A stretch of DNA of 64,000 bases from Prevotella sp. AGR2160 (GCF_000424185.1 NZ_AUJK01000011.1:1-64000), one strand, 5' to 3'; shown: positions 35,290 to 45,099, counted from the stretch's first letter. Notes: generated by a model from the letters alone, not told the origin. Translations and numbers: made by a program.

Positions 35290-37080
35290 ATGGCAAAGGA
35301 AATCCCTTTTTTGGATGTGCAGAACCTGACAAAACGGTTTGGAGCACAAGTGTTATTTGAAAATATCTCTTTTTCCGTGGCAGAAGGCCAGAAGGTTGGA
35401 CTGATTGCCTGTAACGGAACAGGTAAGTCGACGCTCCTCTCTGTGCTCACGGGCCAAGAGGGCTATGAGAGTGGTGATATTATCTATCGGCGGGATTTAA
35501 AAGTTGGCTATCTCGAACAGAGCCCAAAGTTCGATCCCGCTGAGACTGTCATTGATGCCTGTTTCAATCACGAAGGTAACCCCGAGAAAGTGCTGCGGGC
35601 GAAACAGATCCTTACACAGCTGAAGATCAAGGACCTTCAACAGCCCATGGGACAGCTCAGCGGAGGACAACAGAAGCGCGTAGCACTGGCGAACACCCTG
35701 ATTAATGAACCGGATATGCTTATCCTTGACGAGCCGACGAATCACCTTGATCTGGAGATGATCGAATGGCTGGAAGGCTTTCTCATGCGCGGCAACAAGA
35801 CGTTATTGATGGTTACTCACGACCGTTTCTTCCTTGACCGTGTGTGTAACCTTATCCTTGAGCTCGATGACCGGCAGATTTATACCTATCGTGGCAACTA
35901 TGCTTATTATCTTGAGAAGCGGCAGGAACGAATGGACAACCGCCGTGCGGAGATTCAGCATGCCAAGAACCTCTATCGTACGGAACTGGAGTGGATGCGC
36001 CGTATGCCTCAGGCCCGTGGTCATAAGGCCAAATACCGTGAGGATGCTTTCTATGATTTGGAGAAGGTGGCCAAACAGCGTATTGAGGAGCGGCAGGTAC
36101 GATTGAAAGCCAGCAATGTCTATATCGGATCGAAGATCTTTGAATGCCAGTATGTCTCGAAGGCGTTCCCTACTTCTGATGGTGGAGAGAAGGTGATATT
36201 GAAGGATTTCTATTATAATTTCTCCCGCTTTGAGAAGATGGGTATCGTTGGTAACAACGGAACGGGTAAGTCTACCTTTATTAAGATGCTCCTGGGGATC
36301 GTACCTCCAGACAGTGGTCGTTTTGATATCGGTGAGACTGTCCGTTTCGGTTATTTCTCCCAAGAGGGACTGAAGTTTGAGGAGGGAAAGAAAGTCATTG
36401 ATATCATCACGGATATTGCTGACTATATCGATCTCGGTGGAGGCCGTAAGATGACCGCCTCGCAGTTTCTGCAGTATTTTCTTTTCACCCCTGAGGAACA
36501 GTATAACTATGTCAGTAAACTTTCCGGTGGTGAGCGGCGGAAGCTCTACCTCTGTACGGTATTGATGAAGAATCCTAATTTCCTCGTCCTTGATGAACCG
36601 ACGAACGACCTCGACATTCAGACCTTACAGGTTTTGGAGGAATATCTGCAGGATTTTCCCGGTTGTGTCATCGTCGTCAGTCATGACCGCTATTTCATGG
36701 ATAAGGTTGTTGACCATCTCCTTGTCTTCAAGGGCAATGGCGTGGTGAAGGACTTCCCGGGCAACTATACGCAGTTTCGGGAGTGGAGTGCGTTGCAGCC
36801 GAAGGCAACTGCTGAGACAAAAGAAGAGAAGAAAGAGGAGAAGAAGGATTACCATCATGATACCCGTCGCCGCATGACCTATAAGGAGAAGCGGGAATAT
36901 GAGCAGCTTACCCAGGAGATTAAGGCTCTTGAAGCCGAACAGAAACAGTTGGAGGAGGATCTCTGCAGTGGTACGCTCTCCGTCGAGGATCTGACTGAGA
37001 AGAGTAAGCGATTGCCGCAGATCAAGGATGCTCTTGACGAGAAGGAGATGCGATGGCTGGAACTCTCGGAAATAGAGTAG
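35290..37080 (+). CDS. ABC-F family ATP-binding protein (Uup-like)
   Basis: This 596-residue protein has two ABC ATPase domains and no membrane domain. The first has ACNGTGKST (40-48), LSGGQQKRVALA and LILDEPTNHLDLEM. The linker is basic and helical (about 205-270). The second has GNNGTGKST, KLSGGERRKLYLC and LVLDEPTNDLD. It ends in a Lys/Glu-rich coiled coil (about 510-596) as in Uup. ABC-F proteins act on the ribosome. The first Walker A has Ala in place of the usual first Gly. No neighbour suggests antibiotic resistance. Confidence 0.92.
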   Translation: MAKEIPFLDVQNLTKRFGAQVLFENISFSVAEGQKVGLIACNGTGKSTLLSVLTGQEGYESGDIIYRRDLKVGYLEQSPKFDPAETVIDACFNHEGNPEKVLRAKQILTQLKIKDLQQPMGQLSGGQQKRVALANTLINEPDMLILDEPTNHLDLEMIEWLEGFLMRGNKTLLMVTHDRFFLDRVCNLILELDDRQIYTYRGNYAYYLEKRQERMDNRRAEIQHAKNLYRTELEWMRRMPQARGHKAKYREDAFYDLEKVAKQRIEERQVRLKASNVYIGSKIFECQYVSKAFPTSDGGEKVILKDFYYNFSRFEKMGIVGNNGTGKSTFIKMLLGIVPPDSGRFDIGETVRFGYFSQEGLKFEEGKKVIDIITDIADYIDLGGGRKMTASQFLQYFLFTPEEQYNYVSKLSGGERRKLYLCTVLMKNPNFLVLDEPTNDLDIQTLQVLEEYLQDFPGCVIVVSHDRYFMDKVVDHLLVFKGNGVVKDFPGNYTQFREWSALQPKATAETKEEKKEEKKDYHHDTRRRMTYKEKREYEQLTQEIKALEAEQKQLEEDLCSGTLSVEDLTEKSKRLPQIKDALDEKEMRWLELSEIE

Positions 37081-37082
37081 GG

Positions 37083-37135
37083 GCATGATTGATCATGTTC
37101 CATTTATGGTTTGGACATGATTGATCATGCCTCTG
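37083..37135. repeat. Two diverged family A-like palindromes
   Basis: GGCATGATTGATCATGTTCC and GGACATGATTGATCATGCC lie head to tail in the 65-base gap between the ABC-F stop and comEC. Each contains a perfect CATGATNGATCATG-type palindrome. Confidence 0.6.
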
Positions 37136-37151
37136 CCAAATAGGGTTGAAA

Positions 37152-38792
37152 ATGAGTTATAATGGAAAGATTCAGTTAGTGCCGCTGCTTCGTGTCGCTA
37201 TAGCCTGCGTGGCAGGGATTCTCGTGGGAGACAAGCTTGTCTGTCACGTTCATGCCGTTACCTGGCTTTCGCTGGCTGTCCTTTCCCTTCTCATCGCCGG
37301 TATATCGCAGTGTAGGAGTGATCGACATATAGAGAAAACTAAATCCGGTTTCCATTTTCACTTACGACAGGGATGGATGGAACTTACTACAGTTGCACTC
37401 TTTATGGCTTCTTTCTTTATTGGTGCTGCTTGTGTGCAGCATGAGGAGATGGTGATGAATCCGCCTCTTTCGGGTCACGCAGAGGAGGTCAGGGGTGTCG
37501 TTGTCTCTGCCGTCAGTGAGAAAGAGGGCCGTTCACGCTGCGACCTCCTTGTTACTTGCGGACCCTTTGTCGGTCATCTGTTGCGCGTGACAGTAAGGGA
37601 GAAGATCCTACCTTGGCAGGTTGGTGATGGTATTGCTGTGTGGACGGTTGTGAGAGGGGGACAATCTGTTTTCCATTCCTCCCATCTCGCTTTCGATTAT
37701 CATCGTTGGCTGATCGTTCATGGCTATATCGGTACGGCAAGTGTGCGTAGTGATGGCTGGCGGGTTTGTCCACAGTCATTGGAACAATTGTCTCTTATCT
37801 CCAGATTACGGGTGGCGGCACTTACGGCAAGAGCAGCCTTGTTACGGCAGATCTTTCCTGTAGAGGCACAAAGGTTACAACATACGTCGGGATCTTCTCA
37901 TCTCTCCCAAGAAGAACTTGATGAGGCTGCCGTTGTCGCTGCTATGGCTATGGGGGAGAAGAGTATGTTGCGGACTTCCCTGCGTGATGCCTATTCTATC
38001 TCCGGCGTTTCTCATGTACTGGCTTTGAGCGGACTTCATCTTGGCATTCTCTTCGGTCTTCTGACATTGCTCTTGGGACGTCATCCTCATTGGTGGACGC
38101 TACCGCTTTTCTTATTGACCATCTGGGGATTTACTTTTCTCGTTGGCTGCGGGGCCAGCGTACTGCGATCTGCGACGATGTTGACGGTCTATCAGGTGAT
38201 GAAGACTTTTCACCGTCAGGGTGTATCGTTGAATGTATGGGCTTTCGCTCTGTGGATGCTATTGCTGATCAATCCTCTTTCTCTCTGGGATGTTGGTTTC
38301 CAACTTTCCTTTATGGCTGTCTTGGGTATCCTTACCTTAGGTTATCTTCTCTGTACTTATGAACGTCCTTGGCGTTATCGTTTTACCCTTACGCGTAAGG
38401 AGAAGAGTATCCGGAGTCTGTTAGCTTTCTTGTATGTATCTTTTTCGGCGCAGTTGGCTACGGCCCCTCTCGTGATGTATTATTTTCATCGCTTCTCCTG
38501 TTACTTCTTTTTGACGAATCTTCTCGTCATCCCATTGACCACAATCCTCCTCTATCTCATCGTTGCGGCCTTATTGCTTTTCCCGTTAAGAGGGGTGCTT
38601 CTGACGTTGACAACGGGCTGTGCCCATATGATGAACCTTTTTGTCAGCGGGGTTGCTGCTTTGCCGGGAGCCTCGATAGAGGGTATTAGCATTAATGAGG
38701 TGCAGTTGGTGGCAATTTATGTGGTGATGATTCTTATCTGTCATTTATTTTTTGTACTTTTGCACCCTGGATTATGCAAAGATATTTTATAG
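37152..38792 (+). CDS. ComEC/Rec2-family membrane protein without the hydrolase domain
   Basis: This 546-residue polytopic protein has two N-terminal helices, an OB-like DUF4131 domain (about 90-190) and the ComEC competence membrane domain with ISGVSHVLALSGLHLGILFG, GCGASVLRSATML and SLWDVGFQLSFMAVLGIL. ComEC forms the inner-membrane DNA channel for natural transformation. The C-terminal metallo-beta-lactamase domain of full-length ComEC is absent, a form common in Bacteroidetes. The ATG at 37152 is chosen; a TTG two codons earlier is also open. The 3' end overlaps truA by 19 bases. Confidence 0.88.
   Translation: MSYNGKIQLVPLLRVAIACVAGILVGDKLVCHVHAVTWLSLAVLSLLIAGISQCRSDRHIEKTKSGFHFHLRQGWMELTTVALFMASFFIGAACVQHEEMVMNPPLSGHAEEVRGVVVSAVSEKEGRSRCDLLVTCGPFVGHLLRVTVREKILPWQVGDGIAVWTVVRGGQSVFHSSHLAFDYHRWLIVHGYIGTASVRSDGWRVCPQSLEQLSLISRLRVAALTARAALLRQIFPVEAQRLQHTSGSSHLSQEELDEAAVVAAMAMGEKSMLRTSLRDAYSISGVSHVLALSGLHLGILFGLLTLLLGRHPHWWTLPLFLLTIWGFTFLVGCGASVLRSATMLTVYQVMKTFHRQGVSLNVWAFALWMLLLINPLSLWDVGFQLSFMAVLGILTLGYLLCTYERPWRYRFTLTRKEKSIRSLLAFLYVSFSAQLATAPLVMYYFHRFSCYFFLTNLLVIPLTTILLYLIVAALLLFPLRGVLLTLTTGCAHMMNLFVSGVAALPGASIEGISINEVQLVAIYVVMILICHLFFVLLHPGLCKDIL
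38755..38762 (+). promoter_or_regulatory. Possible truA promoter within comEC
   Basis: TACTTTTG matches the -7 element and lies 11 bases before the truA ATG, inside the last codons of comEC. It would give truA a very short leader independent of comEC. Confidence 0.45.
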
Positions 38793-39544
38793 AATTCGCT
38801 TATGATGGTACCCACTATCATGGATGGGCCCGACAGCCACAGAGCAACAGTGTCCAGGAGGAGCTGGAGCATGCCCTGCGTCTGCTGCTGCGCCGTGAGA
38901 TCCTCGTGACCGGTGCCGGACGTACCGACGCCGGTGTGCATGCCCGTCAGATGTATTGTCATTTTGATTGGAAGGATAACACTTTGGATGAACTCCAACT
39001 GGCCTATCGGCTGAACCGCATCCTTCCCAGGGATATCTCTGTTCGGCGTGTCGTCGCTGTCGACGATAGTCTTCATGCCCGTTTCTCTGCCATCAAGCGA
39101 GAATACCGTTATTATCTCCACCAACAGAAAGCGCCATTTTTACGGCATTATTCGTGGGAGGTGCATTATCCTCTTGACTTCGCACTGATGAATAAAGGAG
39201 CTGCTTTACTAATAGGGAAGAAGGACTTCGCGTGTTTTTGCAAGGCCGGGGCTGACAGTAAGACGACAATCTGTGATCTCACAGAGGCTCATTGGGACCG
39301 GCGTCTTGTCGATGGTGGCGATGAACAGTGGGTGTTTACCATAGCGGCGAACCGTTTCTTACGAAATATGGTCCGTGCTGTCGTTGGTACCCTTGTTGAT
39401 CTCGGCCGGCATCGGATTAGTCTGGAAGACTTCCGTCGTATTTTAGCAGGAGGTACACGAAGTGATGCAGGAGAGAGCGTACCCGGATATGCTCTCTTCC
39501 TCGAACGTGTGATCTATCCAGAAGGCGCTTTGCCTATGGAATAG
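38774..39544 (+). CDS. truA: tRNA pseudouridine(38-40) synthase
   Basis: TruA converts uridines 38-40 of the tRNA anticodon stem to pseudouridine. The 256-residue protein has YDGTHYHGWARQPQSNSVQE (10-29) and the catalytic loop GAGRTDAGVHA with Asp52. It also has the C-terminal FLRNMVRAVVGTLVDLG segment. The start lies within the end of comEC, so the genes may be coupled as well as separately promoted. Confidence 0.96.
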   Translation: MQRYFIEFAYDGTHYHGWARQPQSNSVQEELEHALRLLLRREILVTGAGRTDAGVHARQMYCHFDWKDNTLDELQLAYRLNRILPRDISVRRVVAVDDSLHARFSAIKREYRYYLHQQKAPFLRHYSWEVHYPLDFALMNKGAALLIGKKDFACFCKAGADSKTTICDLTEAHWDRRLVDGGDEQWVFTIAANRFLRNMVRAVVGTLVDLGRHRISLEDFRRILAGGTRSDAGESVPGYALFLERVIYPEGALPME

Positions 39545-39570
39545 AGAATAGAAAATAAAATAATAAAAAT

Positions 39571-40515
39571 ATGTGGTTAATACTTGCTTTTCTCTCTGCC
39601 ACCCTGTTGGGCTTCTATGACGCTTTTAAGAAGAAAGCGCTGGCAGGGAATGCCGTGATCACGGTACTTTTTCTCAATACCCTCTTTTCTTCTTTGATCT
39701 TCCTGCCCTTGATCATCCTCTCCGCATCTACGGATATGCTCAACGGTTCTATCTTTCATGTTGCGACGGGGGGATGGGAGATTCATAAATATATCGTATT
39801 GAAGAGTTGTATTGTCTTGGCCAGTTGGGTCTTCGGCTATTTCGCCATGAAGCATCTGCCGTTGACAATTGTCGGCCCGATCAATGCCACCCGTCCCGTG
39901 ATGGTTCTCGTAGGAGCACTTCTCGTTTTCGACGAGACTTTGAACGGCTGGCAGTGGGCTGGTGTCCTTGTGGCCATCTTTTCTTTCTTCATGCTTTCGC
40001 GAAGTGGCAAGAAAGAAGGCATTGATTTTCGGCATAACCGGTGGGTATTCTGTCTTGTGCTGGCTGCCGTCCTTGGTGCTGTAAGTGGCTTGTATGATAA
40101 ATATCTCATGGCAAAACCGGAGGATGGTGGACTGGGACTGGACCGTATGATCGTACAGTCTTGGTATAATATCTATCAGATGGTGATGATGGGCGTTGTG
40201 CTGCTCATCGCCGTAAAGAAGCCTTTTGCACGGTTCCGTGGCGGACATCCGTTGTTTCCGCAGACGACATTCCATTGGGACTGGACGATCATCGGTATCT
40301 CCGTATTCCTCAGCGCTGCAGATTTCGTCTATTTCTATGCGCTGAGTCTGCCGGGAGCGATGATTTCTATTGTGTCCATGGTCCGTCGTGGCAGCGTGAT
40401 CGTGAGCTTCCTCTTTGGAGCCGCCTTCTTCCATGAGCGAAATTTGAAGTCGAAGGCGATGGATCTCGCCTTCGTTTTGCTGAGCATGGTACTGCTGTAT
40501 ATTGGATCGAAATAA
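39571..40515 (+). CDS. EamA/DMT family permease
   Basis: This 314-residue protein has about ten hydrophobic segments in two EamA halves (1-145 and 155-314). Conserved features are KHLPLTIVGPINATRPVMVL at the end of helix 4 and the matching ALSLPGAMISIVSMVRRGSV in the second half. The drug/metabolite transporter superfamily exports or imports small metabolites; the substrate is not predictable. It follows truA by 26 bases and is likely co-transcribed. Confidence 0.87.
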   Translation: MWLILAFLSATLLGFYDAFKKKALAGNAVITVLFLNTLFSSLIFLPLIILSASTDMLNGSIFHVATGGWEIHKYIVLKSCIVLASWVFGYFAMKHLPLTIVGPINATRPVMVLVGALLVFDETLNGWQWAGVLVAIFSFFMLSRSGKKEGIDFRHNRWVFCLVLAAVLGAVSGLYDKYLMAKPEDGGLGLDRMIVQSWYNIYQMVMMGVVLLIAVKKPFARFRGGHPLFPQTTFHWDWTIIGISVFLSAADFVYFYALSLPGAMISIVSMVRRGSVIVSFLFGAAFFHERNLKSKAMDLAFVLLSMVLLYIGSK

Positions 40516-40600
40516 AAGTAAAAAAGGTAAAAAAGTAAAGAAGTAAACGTAGGCAGTCGCTGCGGTAGCTTTACATTTTTACTTCTTTACTTTTTTACTT
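40516..40600. terminator. AT-rich inverted repeat between convergent genes
   Basis: Blocks of AAAAGTAAAAAAG, GTAAAAAAGTAAAGAAGTAAA and the inverted TTTACTTCTTTACTTTTTTAC face each other around a CAGTCGCTGCGG centre, between the convergent permease and lipid-kinase genes. The repeat may work as a bidirectional terminator. A related TTTACTTTTTTAC run ends tamB near 26814-26836. Confidence 0.55.
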
Positions 40601-41629
40601 TTACAAATTGAGTTTCCGCTGGATGACCTTACTCAGTGCGGCGACTTTCTTACTCTGTCGCGTGAAGTCATCATGGATAGAGTTGAGATCATTGAAGAAC
40701 TCAGCGAAGGCCGTCTGTACGGAGTTGGGTTGACGAACACGGCGGTCTCCGGAGGGATTGACAATGATATTGATGCCTTTTTCGTGGATCTTTACATTGA
40801 CATCAGCCCCCGTCATCACAGGATCACCATCATAATGGATCACGCCGGGACTCTGACGATGGATCTTCAGGGATTTACAGCGAAACGTTTTGATGCGTGA
40901 ACTCTTGTCAAGCGTTTTATTGAACATATCGATACTGATCTGAGGTGCTTCAAGGACGGTGAACGGCTCCATGATGATGACATCCATCAGACCGTCACTC
41001 ATGCTTGCCTGTGGCGCTATCCATGCGTTGTTGCCATATTGTGACGCGTTGGCGATAGAAATGAGGAAGGCCTTATATCTTTTCTGTCCTGTCTCATCCT
41101 CCAGTATATAAGTCTCGGGTTTGTATTTCAGTCCTTCCCGAAGGACATTCTCCACATAGGTGATAGGACCGCGCTTTCCACTTTGGGCAAATTTCAGACT
41201 GATCCATGCATCGAAGCCCATGCCACAGGTACAGAAGAACGGATATCCGTTTATCTCTCCATAGTCGAGGGCGTGGATCTCACAGGCATTGATAATTTCT
41301 ATAGCTTTGTTGACCTGCATAGGGAGTAGTAGATGGCGTGCCAGTCCATTGCCACTTCCACAAGGGATGATGCCAAGGGCTGTCTTCTCGTGGGTCAGGG
41401 CGCGTGCCACCTCGTTGACCGTACCATCACCACCTACGGCGATGACAATGTCATAGCCTTCTTTAACGGCGGTACGGGTCAGTTCTGTGGCATGACCGGC
41501 ATATTCCGTCATTTTAATCTCATACGCGAACTTCTCCTTGTCCAGTAAGTTGTCAATGAGTGCCGGTATACCGGCTTTGCTCACTGTTCCGGAGATGGGG
41601 TTCATGATAAAAAGTACACGCTTCTTCAT
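40601..41629 (-). CDS. Diacylglycerol kinase family lipid kinase
   Basis: This 342-residue enzyme has the DAGK catalytic motif IAVGGDGTVNEVARAL (GGDGT at 66-70) and GIIPCGSGNGLARHLLLP, following the P-loop-like FIMNPISGTVSK start. The family phosphorylates lipid alcohols: diacylglycerol, sphingosine or ceramide. It is transcribed divergently from serine palmitoyltransferase, which makes a sphingoid or ceramide substrate worth considering. The sequence does not decide between lipids. Probably a peripheral inner-membrane enzyme. Confidence 0.9.
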   Translation of the reverse strand: MKKRVLFIMNPISGTVSKAGIPALIDNLLDKEKFAYEIKMTEYAGHATELTRTAVKEGYDIVIAVGGDGTVNEVARALTHEKTALGIIPCGSGNGLARHLLLPMQVNKAIEIINACEIHALDYGEINGYPFFCTCGMGFDAWISLKFAQSGKRGPITYVENVLREGLKYKPETYILEDETGQKRYKAFLISIANASQYGNNAWIAPQASMSDGLMDVIIMEPFTVLEAPQISIDMFNKTLDKSSRIKTFRCKSLKIHRQSPGVIHYDGDPVMTGADVNVKIHEKGINIIVNPSGDRRVRQPNSVQTAFAEFFNDLNSIHDDFTRQSKKVAALSKVIQRKLNL

Positions 41630-41750
41630 AATAAATTAATATGCTCGACAAAAATACGAAAAAATACCCGATAGAAGGATAATGTCAATCAAAAAAATTG
41701 CAAAAATTAAACTTTCCACTAAAAATGTAGGATATAAAAAATCTTTTTTG

Positions 41751-41758
41751 TATCTTTG
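41751..41758 (+). promoter_or_regulatory. spt promoter (-7 element)
   Basis: TATCTTTG lies 52 bases before the ATG at 41810. No clear TTTG is found 20 bases upstream. Confidence 0.55.
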
Positions 41759-41809
41759 CACCTTGAAAATAAAATCACGAAAAAAATTAAGACACCTATT
41801 TTAATAAAG

Positions 41810-42997
41810 ATGGGACAGTTAGAAGAAAGATACAAGAATTATCGTGAGCCTCAGAAATATATGGAGGCTGGTGTATATCCCTATTTCCGGGTGATCACGA
41901 GCAAGCAAGGACCGGAGGTGACCATGGATGGTCATAAGGTGCTGATGTTCGGATCCAACGCCTATACGGGACTGACAGGTGATGAGCGAGTGATACAAGC
42001 CGCTCATCGTGCACTTGACAAGTATGGATCAGGATGTGCTGGCAGCCGTTTCCTGAATGGAACGCTGGATATCCATGTTCAATTAGAGAAAGAGTTGGCA
42101 GAGTTCGTCCATAAGGATGGTGCCCTGTGTTTCTCTACAGGTTTCTCTGTGAATGCGGGTGTGCTGGCTGTTGTCGTTGGTCGTGGTGATTATATCATCT
42201 GTGATGATCGCGATCATGCGTCTATTGTGGATGGCCGTCGTCTGTCTTTTGCCACTCAGCTGCATTATAAGCACAACGACATGGAGGATCTCGAGCGTGT
42301 GCTGAAGAAGCTTCCGCATGATGCCATCAAGCTCATCGTTGTTGATGGTGTCTTCTCTATGGAGGGTGATCTGGCCAATTTACCGGAGATCGTTCGGCTG
42401 AAGCATAAGTACAATTGCTCTATCATGGTTGATGAGGCTCATGGTATCGGCGTCTTTGGTAAGCAGGGTCGTGGTGTCTGTGATCATTTCGGTCTCACCG
42501 ATGAGGTAGATCTGATCATGGGTACGTTCTCTAAGTCTCTTGCTTCCATCGGTGGTTTCATCGCTTCCGATAAGGAGACGATCAATTACCTTCGTCATAC
42601 CTGTCGTACGTATATCTTTAGCGCCAGTGATACGCCTGCAGCTACGGCTTCTGCTCTGGAAGCTCTTCATATTATCCAGGAAGAGCCGGAGCGCATAGAT
42701 CATCTTTGGGAGGTAACCAACTACGCGCTGAAGCGTTTCCGTGAGGAAGGTTTCGAGATTGGTGATACAGAGAGCCCGATCATTCCGCTTTATGTCCGTG
42801 ACATCAATAAGACTTTTGAGGTGACGAAACTTGCTTTTGAGAACGGTGCTTTCATTAATCCGGTAATCCCGCCGGCATGTGCGCCGACCGACACCCTCGT
42901 TCGTTTCTCCTTGATGGCTACACACAACATTGAGCATGTCGAGCGTGGTGTTCAGATCCTGAAGAAGGTGTTCAAGGAGGTTGGAGTGCTGAAATAA
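41810..42997 (+). CDS. spt: Serine palmitoyltransferase
   Basis: This 395-residue pyridoxal-phosphate enzyme condenses serine with a fatty acyl-CoA, the first step of sphingolipid synthesis. It has the alpha-oxoamine synthase core: FGSNAYTGLTGDERV, YGSGCAGSRFLNGT, the DEAHGIGVFGKQGRG block, and the PLP lysine Lys242 in GTFSKSLASIGGF. From memory the sequence is close to the Bacteroides enzyme, closer than to KBL or BioF, and the GSNAYTGLTGDE motif favours this assignment. The start at 41810 (MGQLEERYK) follows the promoter; the upstream frame is not credible. Bacteroidales use the product for membrane sphingolipids. Confidence 0.9.
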   Translation: MGQLEERYKNYREPQKYMEAGVYPYFRVITSKQGPEVTMDGHKVLMFGSNAYTGLTGDERVIQAAHRALDKYGSGCAGSRFLNGTLDIHVQLEKELAEFVHKDGALCFSTGFSVNAGVLAVVVGRGDYIICDDRDHASIVDGRRLSFATQLHYKHNDMEDLERVLKKLPHDAIKLIVVDGVFSMEGDLANLPEIVRLKHKYNCSIMVDEAHGIGVFGKQGRGVCDHFGLTDEVDLIMGTFSKSLASIGGFIASDKETINYLRHTCRTYIFSASDTPAATASALEALHIIQEEPERIDHLWEVTNYALKRFREEGFEIGDTESPIIPLYVRDINKTFEVTKLAFENGAFINPVIPPACAPTDTLVRFSLMATHNIEHVERGVQILKKVFKEVGVLK

Positions 42998-43002
42998 GAG
43001 AT

Positions 43003-43038
43003 TATAGCTCGCTATAGATTGCTATAGCTCACTATAGA
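43003..43038. repeat. Short TATAGCTCGCTATAGATT tandem repeat
   Basis: TATAGCTCGCTATAGATTGC is followed by a near copy, TATAGCTCACTATAGAA. A third copy, TATAGCTCGCGATAGATT, lies at 45114-45131. Both sites are between genes. Confidence 0.6.
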
Positions 43039-43042
43039 ATAA

Positions 43043-43077
43043 CAATGGGGGCGGCCAGATTTGGCCGCCCCCATTGT
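43043..43077. terminator. Bidirectional terminator between spt and hisB
   Basis: CAATGGGGGCGGCC pairs perfectly with GGCCGCCCCCATTG around AGATTT. It serves the convergent ends of spt and hisB. Confidence 0.88.
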
Positions 43078-43079
43078 CG

Positions 43080-44156
43080 TTATAGCACGCCCTTGCTACT
43101 CGGAAGTTCGAAATGATAGATGTCCCGGCGGACAGCCATTTTCAGAGACCGGGCGAGGGCTTTGAAGATTCCTTCGATCTTATGGTGCTCATTGGTCCCC
43201 TCAGCCTTGATGTTCAGGTTCATCTTCGCGGCATCGCTGAGACTCTTGAAGAAATGCATGAACATCTCCGTGGGCATCTCACCGATCTTTTCTCGGTGGA
43301 ACTCGGCGTCCCATACAAGCCAGGGGCGTCCGCCGAAGTCCAGAGCTACCTGACAGAGGCAGTCATCCATGGGCAGGCAGTAGCCATAGCGCTCGATGCC
43401 ACGTTTGTCACCGAGCGCTTTGAGCAGACATTCGCCGAGTGCAATGCCGGTATCCTCGATGGTATGATGCTCGTCGACATTAAGATCACCTTTTGTATGG
43501 ATCATCAGGTCCATCATGCCATGTTTGCCGATCTGTTCGAGCATGTGGTCGAAGAAACCGATGCCTGTGGAGATGTCACATTTACCCGTTCCATCGAGAT
43601 TTACACGAACATCGATATCTGTTTCTTTCGTCGTCCGCTTCACCTCAGCGATCCGCTCACCAGCGAAGAGGAGTTCCGCGATATTGTCCCATGTCAGTCC
43701 GTCCTTACCGAGGATGAGGGCCTTGCAACCGAGGTTAATGGCCAACTCGGCATCACTGTCACGGTCACCGATGACGACACTTCCATTCAGGTCGTATTTC
43801 GGATTGTCGATATATTCCTTCAACATGCCGGTGCCGGGCTTGCGCATGGGGGAGTTGTCCTCAGGGAAATGGCGGTCGATGAGGATGTCATCGAAGGTGA
43901 TGCCTTCCCCCTCGAGAGTCTGGAGGATAAAATTATGTACAGGCCAAAATGTATCTTCCGGAAAACTGTCTGTTCCTAGTCCGTCTTGGTTGGAGACCAT
44001 CACGAATCGGAAGTCGAGATGGCTGCGGATAAATCCAAGGTTGCGGAACACACCCTTGGTGAACTTCAGTTTGCTGAATGCGTCGACCTGCTCGTCTTTC
44101 GGCTCCTCTACAAGGGTACCGTCACGGTCGATGAAAAGGATTTTTTGTGGTTTCAT
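43080..44156 (-). CDS. hisB: Bifunctional histidinol-phosphatase / imidazoleglycerol-phosphate dehydratase
   Basis: This 358-residue fusion carries two steps of histidine synthesis. The N-terminal HAD phosphatase domain (1-165) has [15 protein letters not shown] and [13 protein letters not shown]. The C-terminal dehydratase (about 170-358) has [31 protein letters not shown] and [14 protein letters not shown] metal-binding histidines, including [11 protein letters not shown]. Fusion and length match the enterobacterial and Bacteroidetes form. No other his gene is in the window, although hisB usually sits in an operon. The gene may be the last of such a unit only if it extends through the membrane protein upstream, which is unlikely. 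Confidence 0.96.
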   Translation of the reverse strand: MKPQKILFIDRDGTLVEEPKDEQVDAFSKLKFTKGVFRNLGFIRSHLDFRFVMVSNQDGLGTDSFPEDTFWPVHNFILQTLEGEGITFDDILIDRHFPEDNSPMRKPGTGMLKEYIDNPKYDLNGSVVIGDRDSDAELAINLGCKALILGKDGLTWDNIAELLFAGERIAEVKRTTKETDIDVRVNLDGTGKCDISTGIGFFDHMLEQIGKHGMMDLMIHTKGDLNVDEHHTIEDTGIALGECLLKALGDKRGIERYGYCLPMDDCLCQVALDFGGRPWLVWDAEFHREKIGEMPTEMFMHFFKSLSDAAKMNLNIKAEGTNEHHKIEGIFKALARSLKMAVRRDIYHFELPSSKGVL

Positions 44157-44169
44157 ATCTCTCTAATAA

Positions 44170-45099
44170 TCAAATTTTTATATTTTCCAATTCAATCTTC
44201 TCTTCTTCTACTTCTTCTTTCTCAGCCTCTGTCATCTCCCGCTTTCCTTTCTCGTGGGCGTCGATAGCCGCTGTGAGGTTGAAGAGGAAGAAATGGGCGA
44301 TCATCGCAAGGTAGAAGAAACAGAAGAAAGCGATGGCAGAGAACACGATGACGAAAATGGGGAAGTAGGCCGGTGTGCCAAGGGAGTCGCCGTCGAGAGC
44401 CCCGAGTTGTGAGATCGTCTGTGCCGTGATGAGAATATTGGCCGGCAGGAAGGTCAGGGCTGTAGTTACCGTCAGTAGAAGAGTGACGAGAATCCATGCG
44501 ATGAAGAGTAGTCCCCATCGTCTTAATCCTGTTCGCCAAAGACTCCAATAGTTTTTTAGTTTTACTTGATTGTCAAGGATATATCTTGTGTAGACATAGC
44601 TGAATGGCACGATGAGGAAAAGGACGACCGCCAGCAAGACAATAGCCACGCCACTTATTATGATAATAGCCGCAGGTTGCTGGATATGGTTCACTAGAAA
44701 GATGCTGCTCTCCTTGAATCCCCAGAAAGCGAGGAAGAAGATGACACCTGTGAGTGTCAATGTCAGCACCATCATTTTTGTTGTACGCCACAGGGTGGCA
44801 CGACGGGAACCGGAGCGGAAGAGGTGGAACACCGAGGCTTCATAGAAGAATGCCGCGAGGATCGTGCCGGTATAGACGATGGTCTGTATGATGAAAGAAG
44901 CCGTGGGTGCCGTCAGTCCCCAGTCGTGGAGGCTCTTGTTCGGCAAGCGGAAGAGCAGTGTTGTCGTGGCGAAAATGGTCATGACGAGCACGGCGGGCCA
45001 GGAGGCACGGAGAATCTGCCGCCATTCTTTCTGTGCGGTGTCTATGGCCTCATGCATGCAGGCCGTGAGGCTGCGGTCATTTTGTTGGATGGTTATCAT
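44170..45099 (-). CDS. Membrane protein of unknown function
   Basis: This 309-residue protein has about six hydrophobic segments (roughly 35-52, 68-90, 108-128, 142-170, 195-222 and 245-275). Its C-terminal tail is highly charged and coiled-coil-like (EKGKREMTEAEKEEVEEEKI). It lies 13 bases upstream of hisB and 33 bases downstream of the methyltransferase gene, all on the same strand. I recognise no characterised family or transport motif. Confidence 0.7.
   Translation of the reverse strand: MITIQQNDRSLTACMHEAIDTAQKEWRQILRASWPAVLVMTIFATTTLLFRLPNKSLHDWGLTAPTASFIIQTIVYTGTILAAFFYEASVFHLFRSGSRRATLWRTTKMMVLTLTLTGVIFFLAFWGFKESSIFLVNHIQQPAAIIIISGVAIVLLAVVLFLIVPFSYVYTRYILDNQVKLKNYWSLWRTGLRRWGLLFIAWILVTLLLTVTTALTFLPANILITAQTISQLGALDGDSLGTPAYFPIFVIVFSAIAFFCFFYLAMIAHFFLFNLTAAIDAHEKGKREMTEAEKEEVEEEKIELENIKI

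Noticed and set aside
40516..40600. AT-rich inverted repeat as an insertion-sequence end
   Set aside because: It lies between convergent genes with no transposase, and is simply explained as a bidirectional terminator.
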